Positions 9,607 to 20,538 are shown, numbered from the stretch's first letter. The stretch: 64,000 bases of DNA from Dorea formicigenerans (GCF_025150245.1 NZ_CP102279.1:1299423-1363422), one strand, 5' to 3'. Made by a program: numbers and translations. The notes: generated by a model not told the origin, from the letters alone.

Positions 9607-10281
9607 TTATAATTGGATGTTCTTGAAAAGATCGCCAAGGCTTGTTCCGATGTCTTCGCTCTTTGGAATCTCGACCTTAACTTCTTCCTCCTCCTGGATG
9701 GCTTCTTCAAGAGCTTTCATGCTCAGGCTGATCTTGCCATCTTTGACACCGATGACTTTGACCTGAACTTCATCACCTACATTCAGGACATCTTTTGGGA
9801 ATTTGATACGTTTCTGGCTGATCTGGGAAACGTGTACAAGTCCGGAAAGTCCGTCTTCCAGACGTACAAATGCACCGTAGTTCTGGAGGGATTCTACGGT
9901 TCCGGTAAGAACGCTTCCTACTTTGATGTTTGCAATTTTTTCTTCACGCTCTTTTTTCTCTTTTTCTTTGAGAAGTTCACGGGCGGAAAGTACCAGCCGG
10001 TTATTTGCCTGATCTACATCAATGACCTGAACTTCGATATCTTTTAACAGATAAGATTCCAGATCTTCGATATAGGATAAAGAAAGTCGGGAAGCAGGAA
10101 TAAATCCACGGATTCCTTCTACCATTGCGATAGCACCGCCATTTACAATTCCTTCGATTTTTACAGGGAGCACAGTTCCTTTTTCGAGGTAGGACTGAAC
10201 TACATTCCATGGATTTGCATCATCAAAATGATCTTCCAGATCTGCCATAGTTACATTTTCTTCGTTGAATTCTTCGCTCAT
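9607..10281 (-). CDS. S1 RNA-binding domain protein (short ribosomal protein S1-like)
   Basis: A 224-residue protein with two S1/OB-fold domains. The first (about residues 30-105) includes GTVLPVKIEGIVNGGAIAMVEGIRGFIPASRLS. The second (about 120-195) includes GSVLTGTVESLQNYGAFVRLEDGLSGLVHVSQIS, the classic S1 signature. It resembles the short S1 homologues of Clostridia that bind mRNA or structured RNA; two domains are fewer than the four to six of true S1. The start follows aaggaat. It is divergent from the pyrophosphatase gene and convergent with nadE. Confidence 0.88.
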   Translation of the reverse strand: MSEEFNEENVTMADLEDHFDDANPWNVVQSYLEKGTVLPVKIEGIVNGGAIAMVEGIRGFIPASRLSLSYIEDLESYLLKDIEVQVIDVDQANNRLVLSARELLKEKEKKEREEKIANIKVGSVLTGTVESLQNYGAFVRLEDGLSGLVHVSQISQKRIKFPKDVLNVGDEVQVKVIGVKDGKISLSMKALEEAIQEEEEVKVEIPKSEDIGTSLGDLFKNIQL

Positions 10282-10317
10282 AGTATATTCCTTCCTATCA
10301 GTAAAATTGTTGCTTTT

Positions 10318-10346
10318 AGTATAGCATAAATAAACTGCATGTACAA
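10318..10346 (-). promoter_or_regulatory. Sigma-A-type promoter of the S1-domain gene
   Basis: Read on the minus strand: TTGTAC (plus 10341-10346), 17-bp spacer, TATACT (plus 10318-10323), about 37 bp before the ATG. Confidence 0.65.
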
Positions 10347-10500
10347 AGAAAATTAACTATGTTAGAATATGTTGTAGAAAATAAGTAACAGTTCGAGTGA
10401 GATATACAAATTATTGGAAAAATGATGAGTATAGCCGGATGCAATCAGAAAAACCGATATGGACTGCTCGAATTAGCAAGAAGATAATAAGGTGATATAT

Positions 10501-12150
10501 ATGGGAAAGAGAAAAGAAAAAGTTTATGTGATCGGACATAAGAATCCGGATACAGATTCTATCTGTTCCGCGATTGCCTATGCAGATCTGAGGCAGAAAG
10601 TGACCGGACAGGTTCATGAGGCAAAGCGGGCAGGACATGTGAATGATGAGACTGCTTATGTACTGGATCGTTTTGGGGTAGAGGCTCCCAAGCTTCTTAC
10701 AGATGTCAGACTTCAAGTGAGAGATCTGGATATTCACGAGATGCCGGGGCTTAAGCCCAATGCGTCCATTCGTGATACATGGGAGCGTATGCGGCAGGAG
10801 CAGGCAAAGACACTGCCAATCGTGAAGGATGATGAGCTGGTAGGAGTTGTATCTACCGGAGATATTGCAAAATCTTATATGGATGTGTATGATAGTGAGA
10901 TATTATCAAAAGCGAGAACCCAATATCGGAATATTATCAAGACACTGGACGGTACAATGATAACAGGTAATGAGCATGGGTATTTTATGAGAGGAAAAGT
11001 AGCAATCGGAGCCTCAAGTCCGAATCTTATGGAAGAGTTTATTGAAAAGGACGATCTGGTGATATTAGGAGATCGTGAGGAAGCTCAGGCATGTGCCGTG
11101 AATATTGATGCCAGCTGTATGGTTATCTGCAAAGATGCAGAAGTTTCTCCGAAATTGATTCAGAAGGCAAAAGAACAGAGTATAGTGATCATTCAGACTC
11201 CGTATGATACATTTACGACAGCAAGACTGATTAATCAGAGCATTCCGGTGAAGTTTTATATGACCTCTGGACCACTGACTATGTTCCGGATGAATGATTA
11301 TGTTGATGATATTAAAGATATTATGGCGAAAAAGCGTTTCCGCGATTTCCCGATTCTGGATCGTCATGGCAGATTTAAAGGATTCATTTCCAGACGTCGT
11401 TTCCTCGGTGCCAGCAAGAAAAAAGTAATCCTGGTGGATCATAACGAACGGTCACAGGCAGTTGATGGAATTGAGGAAGCAGAAATCATTGAGATTATTG
11501 ATCATCACAGACTTGGAGATATCGAGACAGTCAGCCCGATTACGTTCCGTAATCAGCCAGTGGGATGCACGGCGACGATTATTAACCAGATGTATGAGGA
11601 GAATGAAATCGAAGTTCCAAGAGAGATTGCCGGGCTTTTATGTGGCGCAATTATTTCGGATACATTATTGTTCCGTTCACCGACCTGTACGCCGTTAGAT
11701 GAAAGGACTGCGAAAAAACTGGCAAAAATTTCAGATATTGACCTGGAACAGATGGCGCAGGAAATGTTCAATGCAGGAAGCAACTTGAAAGGCAAGAGTG
11801 CAGAGGATATCTGTTTCCAGGATTTCAAGCAGTTTACAGTCAACGACACGATATTTGGTGTAGGACAGATCACGTCCATGAGCAAAGAAGAACTGGCAGC
11901 TATTCGTGATATGATGACGGAGCATTTGCCAAAGGTACTGGAAGCACATAACCTGAATATGATTTATTTTATGCTGACAGATATTCTGGCAGAATCCACG
12001 GAGCTTTTGTGTGTGGGAACCGGTGCGAGAGGAATTGCCCTCAGCGCATTTGATCTTCCGGATAATGCAAAGAGTCTGATATTAAAAGGAGTTGTGTCCA
12101 GAAAGAAACAGCTGATACCAGTGCTGGTCGAGACCATGCAGCAGATGTAG
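10501..12150 (+). CDS. Manganese-dependent inorganic pyrophosphatase with CBS-DRTGG regulatory insert
   Basis: Family II (DHH) pyrophosphatase of the CBS-PPase type. The DHH catalytic motifs are split by a regulatory insert: IGHKNPDTDSI at the N-terminus; CBS 1 about residues 75-125; a DRTGG-like domain about 145-255 (RGKVAIGASS...VILGDREEAQ); CBS 2 about 255-300; then VILVDHNERSQA, the DHH motif IIDHHRLGD and a DHHA2 domain. CBS-PPases hydrolyse PPi and are controlled by adenine nucleotides and diadenosine polyphosphates. I start at 10501 (aaggtg Shine-Dalgarno) instead of an upstream ATA/ATG codon that adds three residues. 549 residues is the normal length for this architecture. Confidence 0.93.
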   Translation: MGKRKEKVYVIGHKNPDTDSICSAIAYADLRQKVTGQVHEAKRAGHVNDETAYVLDRFGVEAPKLLTDVRLQVRDLDIHEMPGLKPNASIRDTWERMRQEQAKTLPIVKDDELVGVVSTGDIAKSYMDVYDSEILSKARTQYRNIIKTLDGTMITGNEHGYFMRGKVAIGASSPNLMEEFIEKDDLVILGDREEAQACAVNIDASCMVICKDAEVSPKLIQKAKEQSIVIIQTPYDTFTTARLINQSIPVKFYMTSGPLTMFRMNDYVDDIKDIMAKKRFRDFPILDRHGRFKGFISRRRFLGASKKKVILVDHNERSQAVDGIEEAEIIEIIDHHRLGDIETVSPITFRNQPVGCTATIINQMYEENEIEVPREIAGLLCGAIISDTLLFRSPTCTPLDERTAKKLAKISDIDLEQMAQEMFNAGSNLKGKSAEDICFQDFKQFTVNDTIFGVGQITSMSKEELAAIRDMMTEHLPKVLEAHNLNMIYFMLTDILAESTELLCVGTGARGIALSAFDLPDNAKSLILKGVVSRKKQLIPVLVETMQQM

Positions 12151-12165
12151 AAAGGATAGCGTACT

Positions 12166-12753
12166 ATGGGAAAAGAATTATGGAAACCGGGGAATATGGT
12201 GTATCCGCTCCCGGCGGTTATGGTAAGTTGTGCGGACAAAGAAGGGCATGACAATATCATTACAATTGCATGGACAGGGACAATCTGTACAAATCCGGCA
12301 ATGTTATATATATCCGTGCGTCCGACGAGATATTCTTATCATTTGATTAGGGAAAGCGGAGAATTTGTAGTGAACCTGACGACAAAAGATCTGGTAAAAG
12401 CGACGGATTGGTGCGGGGTGCGTTCAGGAAGAGATGTGGACAAATGGAGTGAAATGCATCTGACTCGCGGAAATGCTCAGACACTTATCTATGCTCCGAT
12501 AATTGAGGAAAGTCCAGTCAATATTGAGTGTCAGGTCGTGAAAGTCGAAGAGTTGGGTTCACACCACATGTTTCTTGCAAAAGTGACCGGCGTGCAGGTG
12601 GATGACCGGTTCATGCAGGATAATGGAAAATTTGCACTGAACAAAACAGGACTTCTGGCATATTCCCACGGGGAATATTTTGATCTTGGAAAATCACTTG
12701 GAACATTTGGCTACAGTGTGAAAAAGAAGAAAAAGGTGAAAAAGAAAAAATAA
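12166..12753 (+). CDS. Flavin reductase-like FMN-binding protein
   Basis: A 195-residue split-barrel flavoprotein (flavin_reduct family). The pattern MVSCADKEGHDNIITIAWTGTICTNP, then YISVRPTRYSYHLIRESGEFVVNL and a GVRSGRDVDKW motif, is typical of the FMN-binding fold. It ends in an unusually basic tail (KKKKKVKKKK), which could be a nucleic-acid or membrane contact or simply slippage-prone A-rich DNA. It starts 15 bp after the pyrophosphatase stop with an aaagga site, so it is co-transcribed with that gene. Partner and substrate are unknown. Confidence 0.85.
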   Translation: MGKELWKPGNMVYPLPAVMVSCADKEGHDNIITIAWTGTICTNPAMLYISVRPTRYSYHLIRESGEFVVNLTTKDLVKATDWCGVRSGRDVDKWSEMHLTRGNAQTLIYAPIIEESPVNIECQVVKVEELGSHHMFLAKVTGVQVDDRFMQDNGKFALNKTGLLAYSHGEYFDLGKSLGTFGYSVKKKKKVKKKK

Positions 12754-12777
12754 TAAAGCGCAGGATTTCATATATAT

Positions 12778-12814
12778 AAAGAGACTGGTAGTGCAAAGGT
12801 AACAGGTCTCTTTA
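12778..12814 (+). terminator. Terminator-like hairpin touching the start of the deacetylase gene
   Basis: AAAGAGAC pairs exactly with GTCTCTTT around a 21-base loop. The right arm ends three bases before the ATG at 12817, and the short TTTATT that follows runs into the start codon. It could end the upstream operon and also hide the weak ribosome site (cagg) of the deacetylase mRNA. Confidence 0.5.
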
Positions 12815-12816
12815 TT

Positions 12817-13587
12817 ATGAAAGAATGGAAATTAAAAAAAGTGATACAGATTCTTACAGCGTGTCTGGCAATGATAGTTGTTTTAAATGTTTCAGGAATT
12901 TCTATGAAAACAATGCAAACAATTGATATTAATAAGAAAGAATCAAAAACGAACCGACGAGATTCAAATCTGCAAATGGAGTCAGAAACACGGGAAACAA
13001 TATCCCGGATTTTGAATGAGCAGATACAGACAGAGCTGCCTCAGATTGCCATTACATTTGATGACGGACCCAGTGTGTGCACACCGGCACTTCTTGACGG
13101 ATTAAAAGAGAGAGGTGTGAAGGCAACATTTTTTCTGGTAGGAGAAAATGTTGAGACCTATCCGGATATTGTGAAACGAATTTATGAAGAAGGACATTTA
13201 ATTGGAAATCACACGTATCATCATGTTGAGATTACGAAACTTTCTGATGAAGAAGCAATGTATGAAATTAACAAGACTGATGAGCTGATTGCGGCAATTA
13301 CCGGACAGCGCGTGCAGTATATCCGTCCGCCCTTTGGAGTCTGGCAGAGAGAACTGGAGAATTATCTGGACGTATTACCTGTCATGTGGACGGTAGACCC
13401 TTTGGACTGGACTACGGAAAATATAGATGAAGTTGTGAATAAAGTAGTGTCGCAGGCGAAGGAGAATGATATTATTTTATTACATGATTGTTATAAATCC
13501 TCGGTAGAGGCGGCGCTTCGGATCGTAGATCTTTTAAAGGCAGAAGGCTTTGAATTTGTGACAGTAGATAAACTGATTCTTGAGTAA
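12817..13587 (+). CDS. Polysaccharide deacetylase (CE4/NodB family), membrane-anchored
   Basis: Predicted extracytoplasmic deacetylase of N-acetylated cell-wall sugars (PgdA-like). Residues 1-30 form an N-in signal anchor (MKEWKLKK then hydrophobic). The NodB domain spans about 75-250 with motif 1 TFDDGPS (catalytic and metal Asp82/Asp83), motif 2 NHTYHH (His132/His136), motif 3 RPPFG at 170-174, motif 4 WTVDPLDW and motif 5 ILLHD. All catalytic motifs are intact. There is no strong Shine-Dalgarno site and a hairpin abuts the ATG, so translation may be weak or controlled. The start is supported by the anchor sequence. Confidence 0.9.
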   Translation: MKEWKLKKVIQILTACLAMIVVLNVSGISMKTMQTIDINKKESKTNRRDSNLQMESETRETISRILNEQIQTELPQIAITFDDGPSVCTPALLDGLKERGVKATFFLVGENVETYPDIVKRIYEEGHLIGNHTYHHVEITKLSDEEAMYEINKTDELIAAITGQRVQYIRPPFGVWQRELENYLDVLPVMWTVDPLDWTTENIDEVVNKVVSQAKENDIILLHDCYKSSVEAALRIVDLLKAEGFEFVTVDKLILE

Positions 13588-13629
13588 GGAAAACCAGAAG
13601 AAATCAGGAAGAATGGAGATAGAAAAAGC

Positions 13630-14949
13630 ATGGATTTGTTTGAATATGCAAGACAGAAAAATATGGATCAGGAGGCACCGCTGGCGTCCAGGCTTCGGCC
13701 GACAACGCTGGAGGAAGTGGTAGGACAGCAGCATATTATTGGAAAAGACAAGTTGTTGTACCGTGCAATCAAAGCGGATAAGTTAAGTTCTATTATCTTT
13801 TATGGGCCGCCGGGAACCGGTAAGACGACACTGGCGAAAGTGATTGCCCATACGACAAGTGCAGAATTCACCCAGATCAATGCAACGGTGGCGGGCAAGA
13901 AAGATATGGAAGAAGTGGTACAGAAAGCGAAAGAGACGCTGGGCATGTATCAGAAGAAGACCATTCTTTTTGTAGATGAGATTCATCGTTTTAACAAAGG
14001 ACAGCAGGATTATCTGCTTCCATTTGTGGAGGACGGAACAATTATTCTGATTGGAGCTACCACGGAGAATCCTTATTTTGAGGTCAATGGAGCATTAATT
14101 TCCCGTTCCAGTATCTTTGAACTTCATCCGCTTGAAAAAGAAGATATCAAAACACTTTTGAAGCGGGCAGTCTATGATCAGGAAAAAGGTATGGGAAGCT
14201 ATCATGCGGAAATTGACGAGGAAGCACTGGAGTTCCTTGCAGACATTGCAGGAGGAGATGCGAGAAATGCATTGAATGCTATTGAACTCGGGATTCTCAC
14301 GACAGAACGAAGTGCGGACGGAAAGATCCATATTACACTTGACGTGGCGTCCGAGTGTATTCAAAAACGTGTAGTGCGCTATGACAAGACAGGAGACAAT
14401 CATTACGATACGATCTCTGCATTTATCAAAAGTATGAGGGGGTCAGACCCTGATGCGGCAGTATATTATCTTGCAAAAATGCTATATGCAGGGGAAGACG
14501 TGAAATTTATTGCCAGAAGGATCATGATCTGTGCATCGGAAGATGTTGGAAATGCAGATCCGATGGCGCTACAAGTGGCTGTGGCAGCAGCCCAGGCAGT
14601 AGAGCGGATCGGAATGCCGGAATCCCAGATCATTTTATCTCAGGCAGTGACATATGTGGCAACAGCACCAAAGAGTAATGCGGCAGTCAAAGCAATCAGT
14701 GCCGCCATGGAAAATGTAAGAAATTATAAAACTACGGTGCCGGCGCATTTGCAGGATGCTCATTATAAAGGTTCACAAAAACTTGGACATGGTGTGGGTT
14801 ACAAGTATGCACATGATTATCCGAACCACTATGTGGAACAGCAATACATGCCTTCCGAAATCCAAAAAGCAAAGTTTTATGAGCCGAGTGACAACGGACA
14901 TGAAAAAGAAATAAAAGAATGGATGGAGTTTTTAAAGAAGAATTCATAG
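13630..14949 (+). CDS. rarA: Replication-associated recombination protein A
   Basis: AAA+ ATPase of the RarA/MgsA/WRNIP1 family, acting at stalled replication forks. Walker A is GPPGTGKT at about residues 59-66, Walker B LFVDEIHRF at 114-121, sensor 1 GATTENPYFEVN. The C-terminal MgsA tetramerisation region includes KMLYAGEDVKFIARRIMICASEDVGNADP and GHGVGYKYAHDYPNHYVEQQYMP, both family hallmarks. 439 residues is the normal length. It lies 42 bp after the deacetylase gene. Confidence 0.96.
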   Translation: MDLFEYARQKNMDQEAPLASRLRPTTLEEVVGQQHIIGKDKLLYRAIKADKLSSIIFYGPPGTGKTTLAKVIAHTTSAEFTQINATVAGKKDMEEVVQKAKETLGMYQKKTILFVDEIHRFNKGQQDYLLPFVEDGTIILIGATTENPYFEVNGALISRSSIFELHPLEKEDIKTLLKRAVYDQEKGMGSYHAEIDEEALEFLADIAGGDARNALNAIELGILTTERSADGKIHITLDVASECIQKRVVRYDKTGDNHYDTISAFIKSMRGSDPDAAVYYLAKMLYAGEDVKFIARRIMICASEDVGNADPMALQVAVAAAQAVERIGMPESQIILSQAVTYVATAPKSNAAVKAISAAMENVRNYKTTVPAHLQDAHYKGSQKLGHGVGYKYAHDYPNHYVEQQYMPSEIQKAKFYEPSDNGHEKEIKEWMEFLKKNS

Positions 14950-14955
14950 AAAAGC

Positions 14956-14984
14956 TTGAATTTTTTATAGAGAAAACGTATAAT
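14956..14984 (+). promoter_or_regulatory. Sigma-A-type promoter of the 97-residue unknown gene
   Basis: TTGAAT (14956-14961), 17-bp spacer, TATAAT (14979-14984). The transcript would have a leader of about 65 nt before the ATG at 15056. Confidence 0.75.
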
Positions 14985-15055
14985 CGAAGCAGAATCTGTA
15001 CTGTCGTCAGAAATGTGGCGCCAGAGTGTATGTTATTATCAGGAGGGAAAATAAA

Positions 15056-15349
15056 ATGAAGGTATACGATTCAGTAAACAAAACAGAAGTAGAAGTAGAC
15101 GGAACACAGGGACTTATCGACATTATGGTATCCGGACGTCAGGTAGACATTTATCTTAAAGGAGAGAAATCTGATGCAGATGGATATCTGACATGGGATG
15201 TTGAGCACTGGTCAAGCATTGACAAGCAGAGATTTATCCGCTGCTATTCTTACAAAGGAAAGGTTCTGACCGAGTCTACAGGACACAACATCTACGATTT
15301 ACAGAACGACTTCAAGCCAGAAGAGGCAGAGAAGATCGAGTTAAGCTAA
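15056..15349 (+). CDS. Small soluble protein of unknown function (97 aa)
   Basis: Not recognised. It is a real gene by its setting: own promoter, a perfect aggaggg Shine-Dalgarno site before the ATG, and a 20-bp terminator after it. The protein is soluble, acidic and without cysteine-rich motifs. Predicted beta strands alternate (KVYDSVNKTEVEVDG, VDIYLKG) and there are aromatic patches (YLTWDVEHWSSIDKQRFIRCYSYKG). Upstream in-frame codons to 15026 are rejected because they precede the Shine-Dalgarno site. The strong expression signals suggest an abundant product. Confidence 0.8.
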   Translation: MKVYDSVNKTEVEVDGTQGLIDIMVSGRQVDIYLKGEKSDADGYLTWDVEHWSSIDKQRFIRCYSYKGKVLTESTGHNIYDLQNDFKPEEAEKIELS

Positions 15350-15400
15350 TATAAAAAATCAAAGTAGCTGAAAACAAAAGAATTTAAATCTGTAATAAAA

Positions 15401-15450
15401 AAAGAAACTGACAGATGCAATTTTTCCCAATTGCATCTGTCAGTTTCTTT
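15401..15450 (+). terminator. Strong intrinsic terminator
   Basis: A near-perfect stem of about 20 bp (AAAGAAACTGACAGATGCAA with its complement) around a short loop, ending in TTTCTTT. It isolates the hrcA operon from the unknown gene. Confidence 0.88.
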
Positions 15451-15510
15451 CGTATAATGGAAAGATTATTTTTCTTCATATTTATTTCACAAAAAAAGTA
15501 AGAAATGTTG

Positions 15511-15539
15511 TTGACAAAAGTCAAATCGAGTGATACATT
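15511..15539 (+). promoter_or_regulatory. Sigma-A-type promoter of the hrcA operon
   Basis: TTGACA (15511-15516), 17-bp spacer, TACATT (15534-15539). The start of transcription would fall near 15546, just before the CIRCE element, so HrcA binding blocks initiation or clearance. Confidence 0.8.
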
Positions 15540-15554
15540 AATAGTCGAAAGGTG

Positions 15555-15581
15555 TTAGCACTCCAATATAATGAGTGCTAA
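15555..15581. promoter_or_regulatory. CIRCE operator (HrcA binding site)
   Basis: TTAGCACTC at 15555-15563, nine-base spacer, GAGTGCTAA at 15573-15581: an exact match to the CIRCE consensus. HrcA binds it in the absence of heat stress. It lies directly upstream of hrcA itself, giving autoregulation of hrcA-grpE-dnaK-dnaJ. Confidence 0.97.
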
Positions 15582-15606
15582 CAAATCCGAAAGAAGGAGG
15601 CATATG

Positions 15607-16650
15607 ATGATTCAGGAACAGGAACTGAGCGAACGAAAATTAAAGATCCTTCAGGCAATCATTAAGAATTATCTGGAGACAGGCGAGCCGGTGGGTTCCA
15701 GAACAATTTCCAAGTACACGGATCTGAACTTAAGTTCAGCAACTATTCGTAATGAGATGGCGGATCTGGAAGAACTTGGATATATTTTACAGCCTCATAC
15801 GTCTGCTGGACGTATTCCTTCGGACAAAGGCTACAGACTCTATGTAGATATGCTGATGGAGCAGAAAGAACAGGAACTAAGTGAGATGCAGGATCAGATG
15901 CTTGAGAAAGCAGATAAGATGGATCAGCTTCTGAAACAGGCAGCAAAAGTTCTGGCGAACAGTACGAACTATGCGACATTGGTTTCTTCACCGATGAACA
16001 ATCGTAACCGGATCAAGTTCATACAGCTTACGATGGTTGATGAGGAACAGATGATTGCAGTAATCGTACTTGAGGGAAATGTGATCAAGAATAAGATTAT
16101 ACATGTAGATGAGCCAATCAACAATGAAAACTTGTTAAAGCTCAACATGCTTCTGAACACAACACTTAATGGTATGTCTATAGAAGAGATTAATCTTGGA
16201 CTGATTGCGAGACTGAAAGAAGGAGCCGGAATCCACAGCGAGGTTGTGGGGAATGTACTGGACGCAGTTGCAGATGTTATTCAGGTCGATGAAGACATGC
16301 AGATCTACACAAGCGGTGCAACAAACATTTTCAAGTATCCGGAACTTAGTGACAAGCAGAGTGCACAGGAAATTATCAGTGCATTTGAAGAAAAGCAGCA
16401 GCTTACAGATCTCGTTACACAGACATTATCCAATGAAGAGAACACAGGCATTCAGGTATATATCGGAGATGAAGCTCCGGTGAAGACTATGAAAGATTGC
16501 AGTGTTGTCACCGCCACTTATGAATTAGGAGACGGTGTGAAGGGAACGATAGGTATTATCGGACCGAAGCGAATGGATTATGAGAATGTGTTAAAGTCAA
16601 TGAAGCGTCTCCAGAGTGAACTGGATCAGATGTTTCATAAAGAGGAATAG
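15607..16650 (+). CDS. hrcA: Heat-inducible transcription repressor HrcA
   Basis: Repressor of class I heat-shock genes. An N-terminal winged helix (ERKLKILQAIIKNYLETGEPVGSRTISKYTDLNLSSATIRNEMADLEELGYI) is followed by the GRIPSDKGYRLYVD motif and the ligand/dimer domain. ATG codons lie at 15604 and 15607. I prefer 15607 because it is six bases from aaggagg; 15604 would leave only three. The upstream in-frame ATG at 15571 lies inside CIRCE and has no Shine-Dalgarno site. First gene of the operon; feedback through GroE is known for the family but no groESL is in this window. Confidence 0.95.
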   Translation: MIQEQELSERKLKILQAIIKNYLETGEPVGSRTISKYTDLNLSSATIRNEMADLEELGYILQPHTSAGRIPSDKGYRLYVDMLMEQKEQELSEMQDQMLEKADKMDQLLKQAAKVLANSTNYATLVSSPMNNRNRIKFIQLTMVDEEQMIAVIVLEGNVIKNKIIHVDEPINNENLLKLNMLLNTTLNGMSIEEINLGLIARLKEGAGIHSEVVGNVLDAVADVIQVDEDMQIYTSGATNIFKYPELSDKQSAQEIISAFEEKQQLTDLVTQTLSNEENTGIQVYIGDEAPVKTMKDCSVVTATYELGDGVKGTIGIIGPKRMDYENVLKSMKRLQSELDQMFHKEE

Positions 16651-16667
16651 AAAGGTGGAATTGATCC

Positions 16668-17303
16668 TTGGAAGATAAAGAAAAGAAAAGCCAGGAAGAT
16701 ATGGTAAAAGAAGCCGTAGAAGAGGCAAAGAAAGAAGCAGAAGCTTCAAAAGATGAAGCAGAAGAAGCCAAGACAGAAGAAGCTTCAGAAGAACAGGAAG
16801 CAGAGACAGAGAATCAGACAGAAGAAAAAGCTTCCAAAAAATTCTTCGGCAAGAAGGATAAGAAAGACAAAAAGGACGAGAAGATCGAAGAACTGACAGA
16901 CAGACTTACTCGTCAGATGGCAGAGTTTGATAACTTCCGCAAACGTACAGAAAAGGAAAAATCCCAAATGTACGAAGTAGGAGCGAAAGATATCATAGAG
17001 AAGATTCTCCCGGTGGTAGATAACTTCGAAAGAGGATTAGATGCAGTTCCGGAAGAGAAAAAAGAAGACCCGTTCATTCAGGGAATGGAAAAGGTCTACA
17101 AACAATTTATGACGGTTCTGGAGAGCGTTGAGGTTAAGCCGATAGAGGCGCTTGGCAATCAGTTCGATCCGAATTTCCATAATGCAGTGATGCATGTGGA
17201 AGATGAAAACTTCGGAGAGAATGAAGTCGCAGAAGAGTTCCAGAAAGGTTATATGTATCGTGACTCAGTAGTGAGACACAGTATGGTAAAGGTAGCAAAT
17301 TAA
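16668..17303 (+). CDS. grpE: Nucleotide exchange factor GrpE
   Basis: Cofactor that releases ADP from DnaK. It appears to start at TTG (16668), nine bases after aaaggtgg; an in-frame ATG at 16701 lacks such a site. The first 75 residues are Lys/Glu/Ala-rich and coiled coil, longer than in E. coli. The conserved head follows: MAEFDNFRKRTEKEK, ILPVVDNFERGL and FDPNFHNAVMHVEDENFGENEVAEEFQKGYMYRDSVVRHSMVKVAN. It lies between hrcA (17 bp) and dnaK (13 bp). Confidence 0.94.
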   Translation: MEDKEKKSQEDMVKEAVEEAKKEAEASKDEAEEAKTEEASEEQEAETENQTEEKASKKFFGKKDKKDKKDEKIEELTDRLTRQMAEFDNFRKRTEKEKSQMYEVGAKDIIEKILPVVDNFERGLDAVPEEKKEDPFIQGMEKVYKQFMTVLESVEVKPIEALGNQFDPNFHNAVMHVEDENFGENEVAEEFQKGYMYRDSVVRHSMVKVAN

Positions 17304-17313
17304 GGAGGAATAG

Positions 17314-19194
<1,881 letters not shown>

Positions 19195-19309
19195 AGCATA
19201 AAATGGCGGAATAATACCGCATCGAATGCGAAGGCTGTTCCGCGGAATGTGACTGAATTTTAAGGAGGTCAGGTTTCGCGGAACTTCCTTTTATTAAGGA
19301 GAGAAAGTA

Positions 19310-20500
19310 ATGGCAGAAGCAAAGAGAGATTACTATGAGGTTCTCGGCGTCAGCAAAGATGTCGATGAAGCGACTTTGAAAAAGGCATATCGTAAAGTTG
19401 CCAAAAAGTATCATCCGGATATGAACCCGGGAGATGCAGAGGCGGAGAAGAAGTTTAAAGAAGCTTCGGAGGCATATGCGATACTTAGTGACCCGGAAAA
19501 GAGACGTCAGTATGATCAGTTTGGTCATGCAGCATTTGAAGGTGGAGCAGGAGGAGCCGGCGGATATGGCGGCTTTGATTTTAATGGAGCTGATTTCAGT
19601 GACATCTTTGGCGATATCTTTGGTGACATATTTGGTGGTGGAAGAAGCAGAGGCCGCAGCCAGGGACCGATGAAGGGTGCAAGCATTCGAAAGACTGTAA
19701 GAATTTCTTTTGAAGAAGCAGTATTTGGATGTGAGAAGGAGCTTGACGTAATTTTAAAGGATCCATGCCCGAAATGTAATGGAACAGGTGCAAAACCAGG
19801 AACAACCCCAGAAACATGTTCAAAGTGTGGTGGAAAAGGTCAGGTTGTATACAGCCAGCAGTCACTGTTCGGTATGGTACAGAATGTCCAGACTTGTCCG
19901 GATTGTCATGGAACAGGTAAGATTATTCGTGAAAAATGTCCGGATTGTGCCGGTACAGGATATATTTCCAGTAAGAAGAAGATTTCTGTCAAGATTCCGG
20001 CAGGAATTGATGACGGACAGAGTGTAAGAATTCGTGATAAAGGTGAACCGGGAGTGAATGGCGGACCAAGAGGAGATCTTCTTGTGCAGGTCACAGTATC
20101 CAGACACCCAATTTTTCAGCGTCAGGATGTACACATTTTCTCAACGGTTCCGATTTCCTTTGCACAGGCAGCACTTGGTGCAGATATCCGCATCAAGACA
20201 GTAGATGGGGAAGTTATCTACAATGTGAAACCAGGTACTAAGACAGATACGAAAGTGCGCTTGAAAGGAAAGGGTGTTCCATCACTTCGTAATCCGCAGG
20301 TTCGCGGTGATCACTATGTAACACTGGTGATCCAGACACCGGAGAAGTTGAGCCATGAGGCAAAAGAAGCACTTCGTAAGTTCGATGAACTGGCGGGAAA
20401 TACACTAAATCAGGCAGGAAAAAATGACGGTGAGAAAGAAAAGCCGGAAAAGAAGAAAAAAGGATTTATGGATAAAGTAAAAGAAGCCTTTGATGATTAA
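19310..20500 (+). CDS. dnaJ: Chaperone DnaJ (Hsp40, type I)
   Basis: DnaK co-chaperone. J domain residues 1-70 with the HPD motif ([11 protein letters not shown]), Gly/Phe-rich linker 76-125, four zinc-binding repeats [24 protein letters not shown] and CPDCAGTG, then two beta-rich substrate domains and a basic tail. 396 residues is a normal type I length. The 115-bp gap after dnaK contains an 8-bp inverted repeat, GTTCCGCG (19230-19237) and CGCGGAAC, 40 bases apart, which may be an RNA fold tuning dnaJ relative to dnaK. A ggagag site precedes the ATG. Confidence 0.97.
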   Translation: MAEAKRDYYEVLGVSKDVDEATLKKAYRKVAKKYHPDMNPGDAEAEKKFKEASEAYAILSDPEKRRQYDQFGHAAFEGGAGGAGGYGGFDFNGADFSDIFGDIFGDIFGGGRSRGRSQGPMKGASIRKTVRISFEEAVFGCEKELDVILKDPCPKCNGTGAKPGTTPETCSKCGGKGQVVYSQQSLFGMVQNVQTCPDCHGTGKIIREKCPDCAGTGYISSKKKISVKIPAGIDDGQSVRIRDKGEPGVNGGPRGDLLVQVTVSRHPIFQRQDVHIFSTVPISFAQAALGADIRIKTVDGEVIYNVKPGTKTDTKVRLKGKGVPSLRNPQVRGDHYVTLVIQTPEKLSHEAKEALRKFDELAGNTLNQAGKNDGEKEKPEKKKKGFMDKVKEAFDD

Positions 20501-20518
20501 GTTCATCAGGGGCTTCTT
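20481..20518 (+). terminator. Terminator-like hairpin overlapping the dnaJ stop codon
   Basis: AAGAAGCCTTTGATGA pairs with TCATCAGGGGCTTCTT (two G-U pairs). The dnaJ TAA sits in the loop. The downstream T-run is poor (cccgttta), so termination may be partial; the convergent ABC permease gene ends 21 bp later. Confidence 0.6.
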
Positions 20519-20538
20519 CCCGTTTATATAAATGTAAA

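Noticed and set aside
15571-15606. Upstream ATG start for hrcA
   Set aside because: The ATG lies within CIRCE and the true Shine-Dalgarno aaggagg lies after it.
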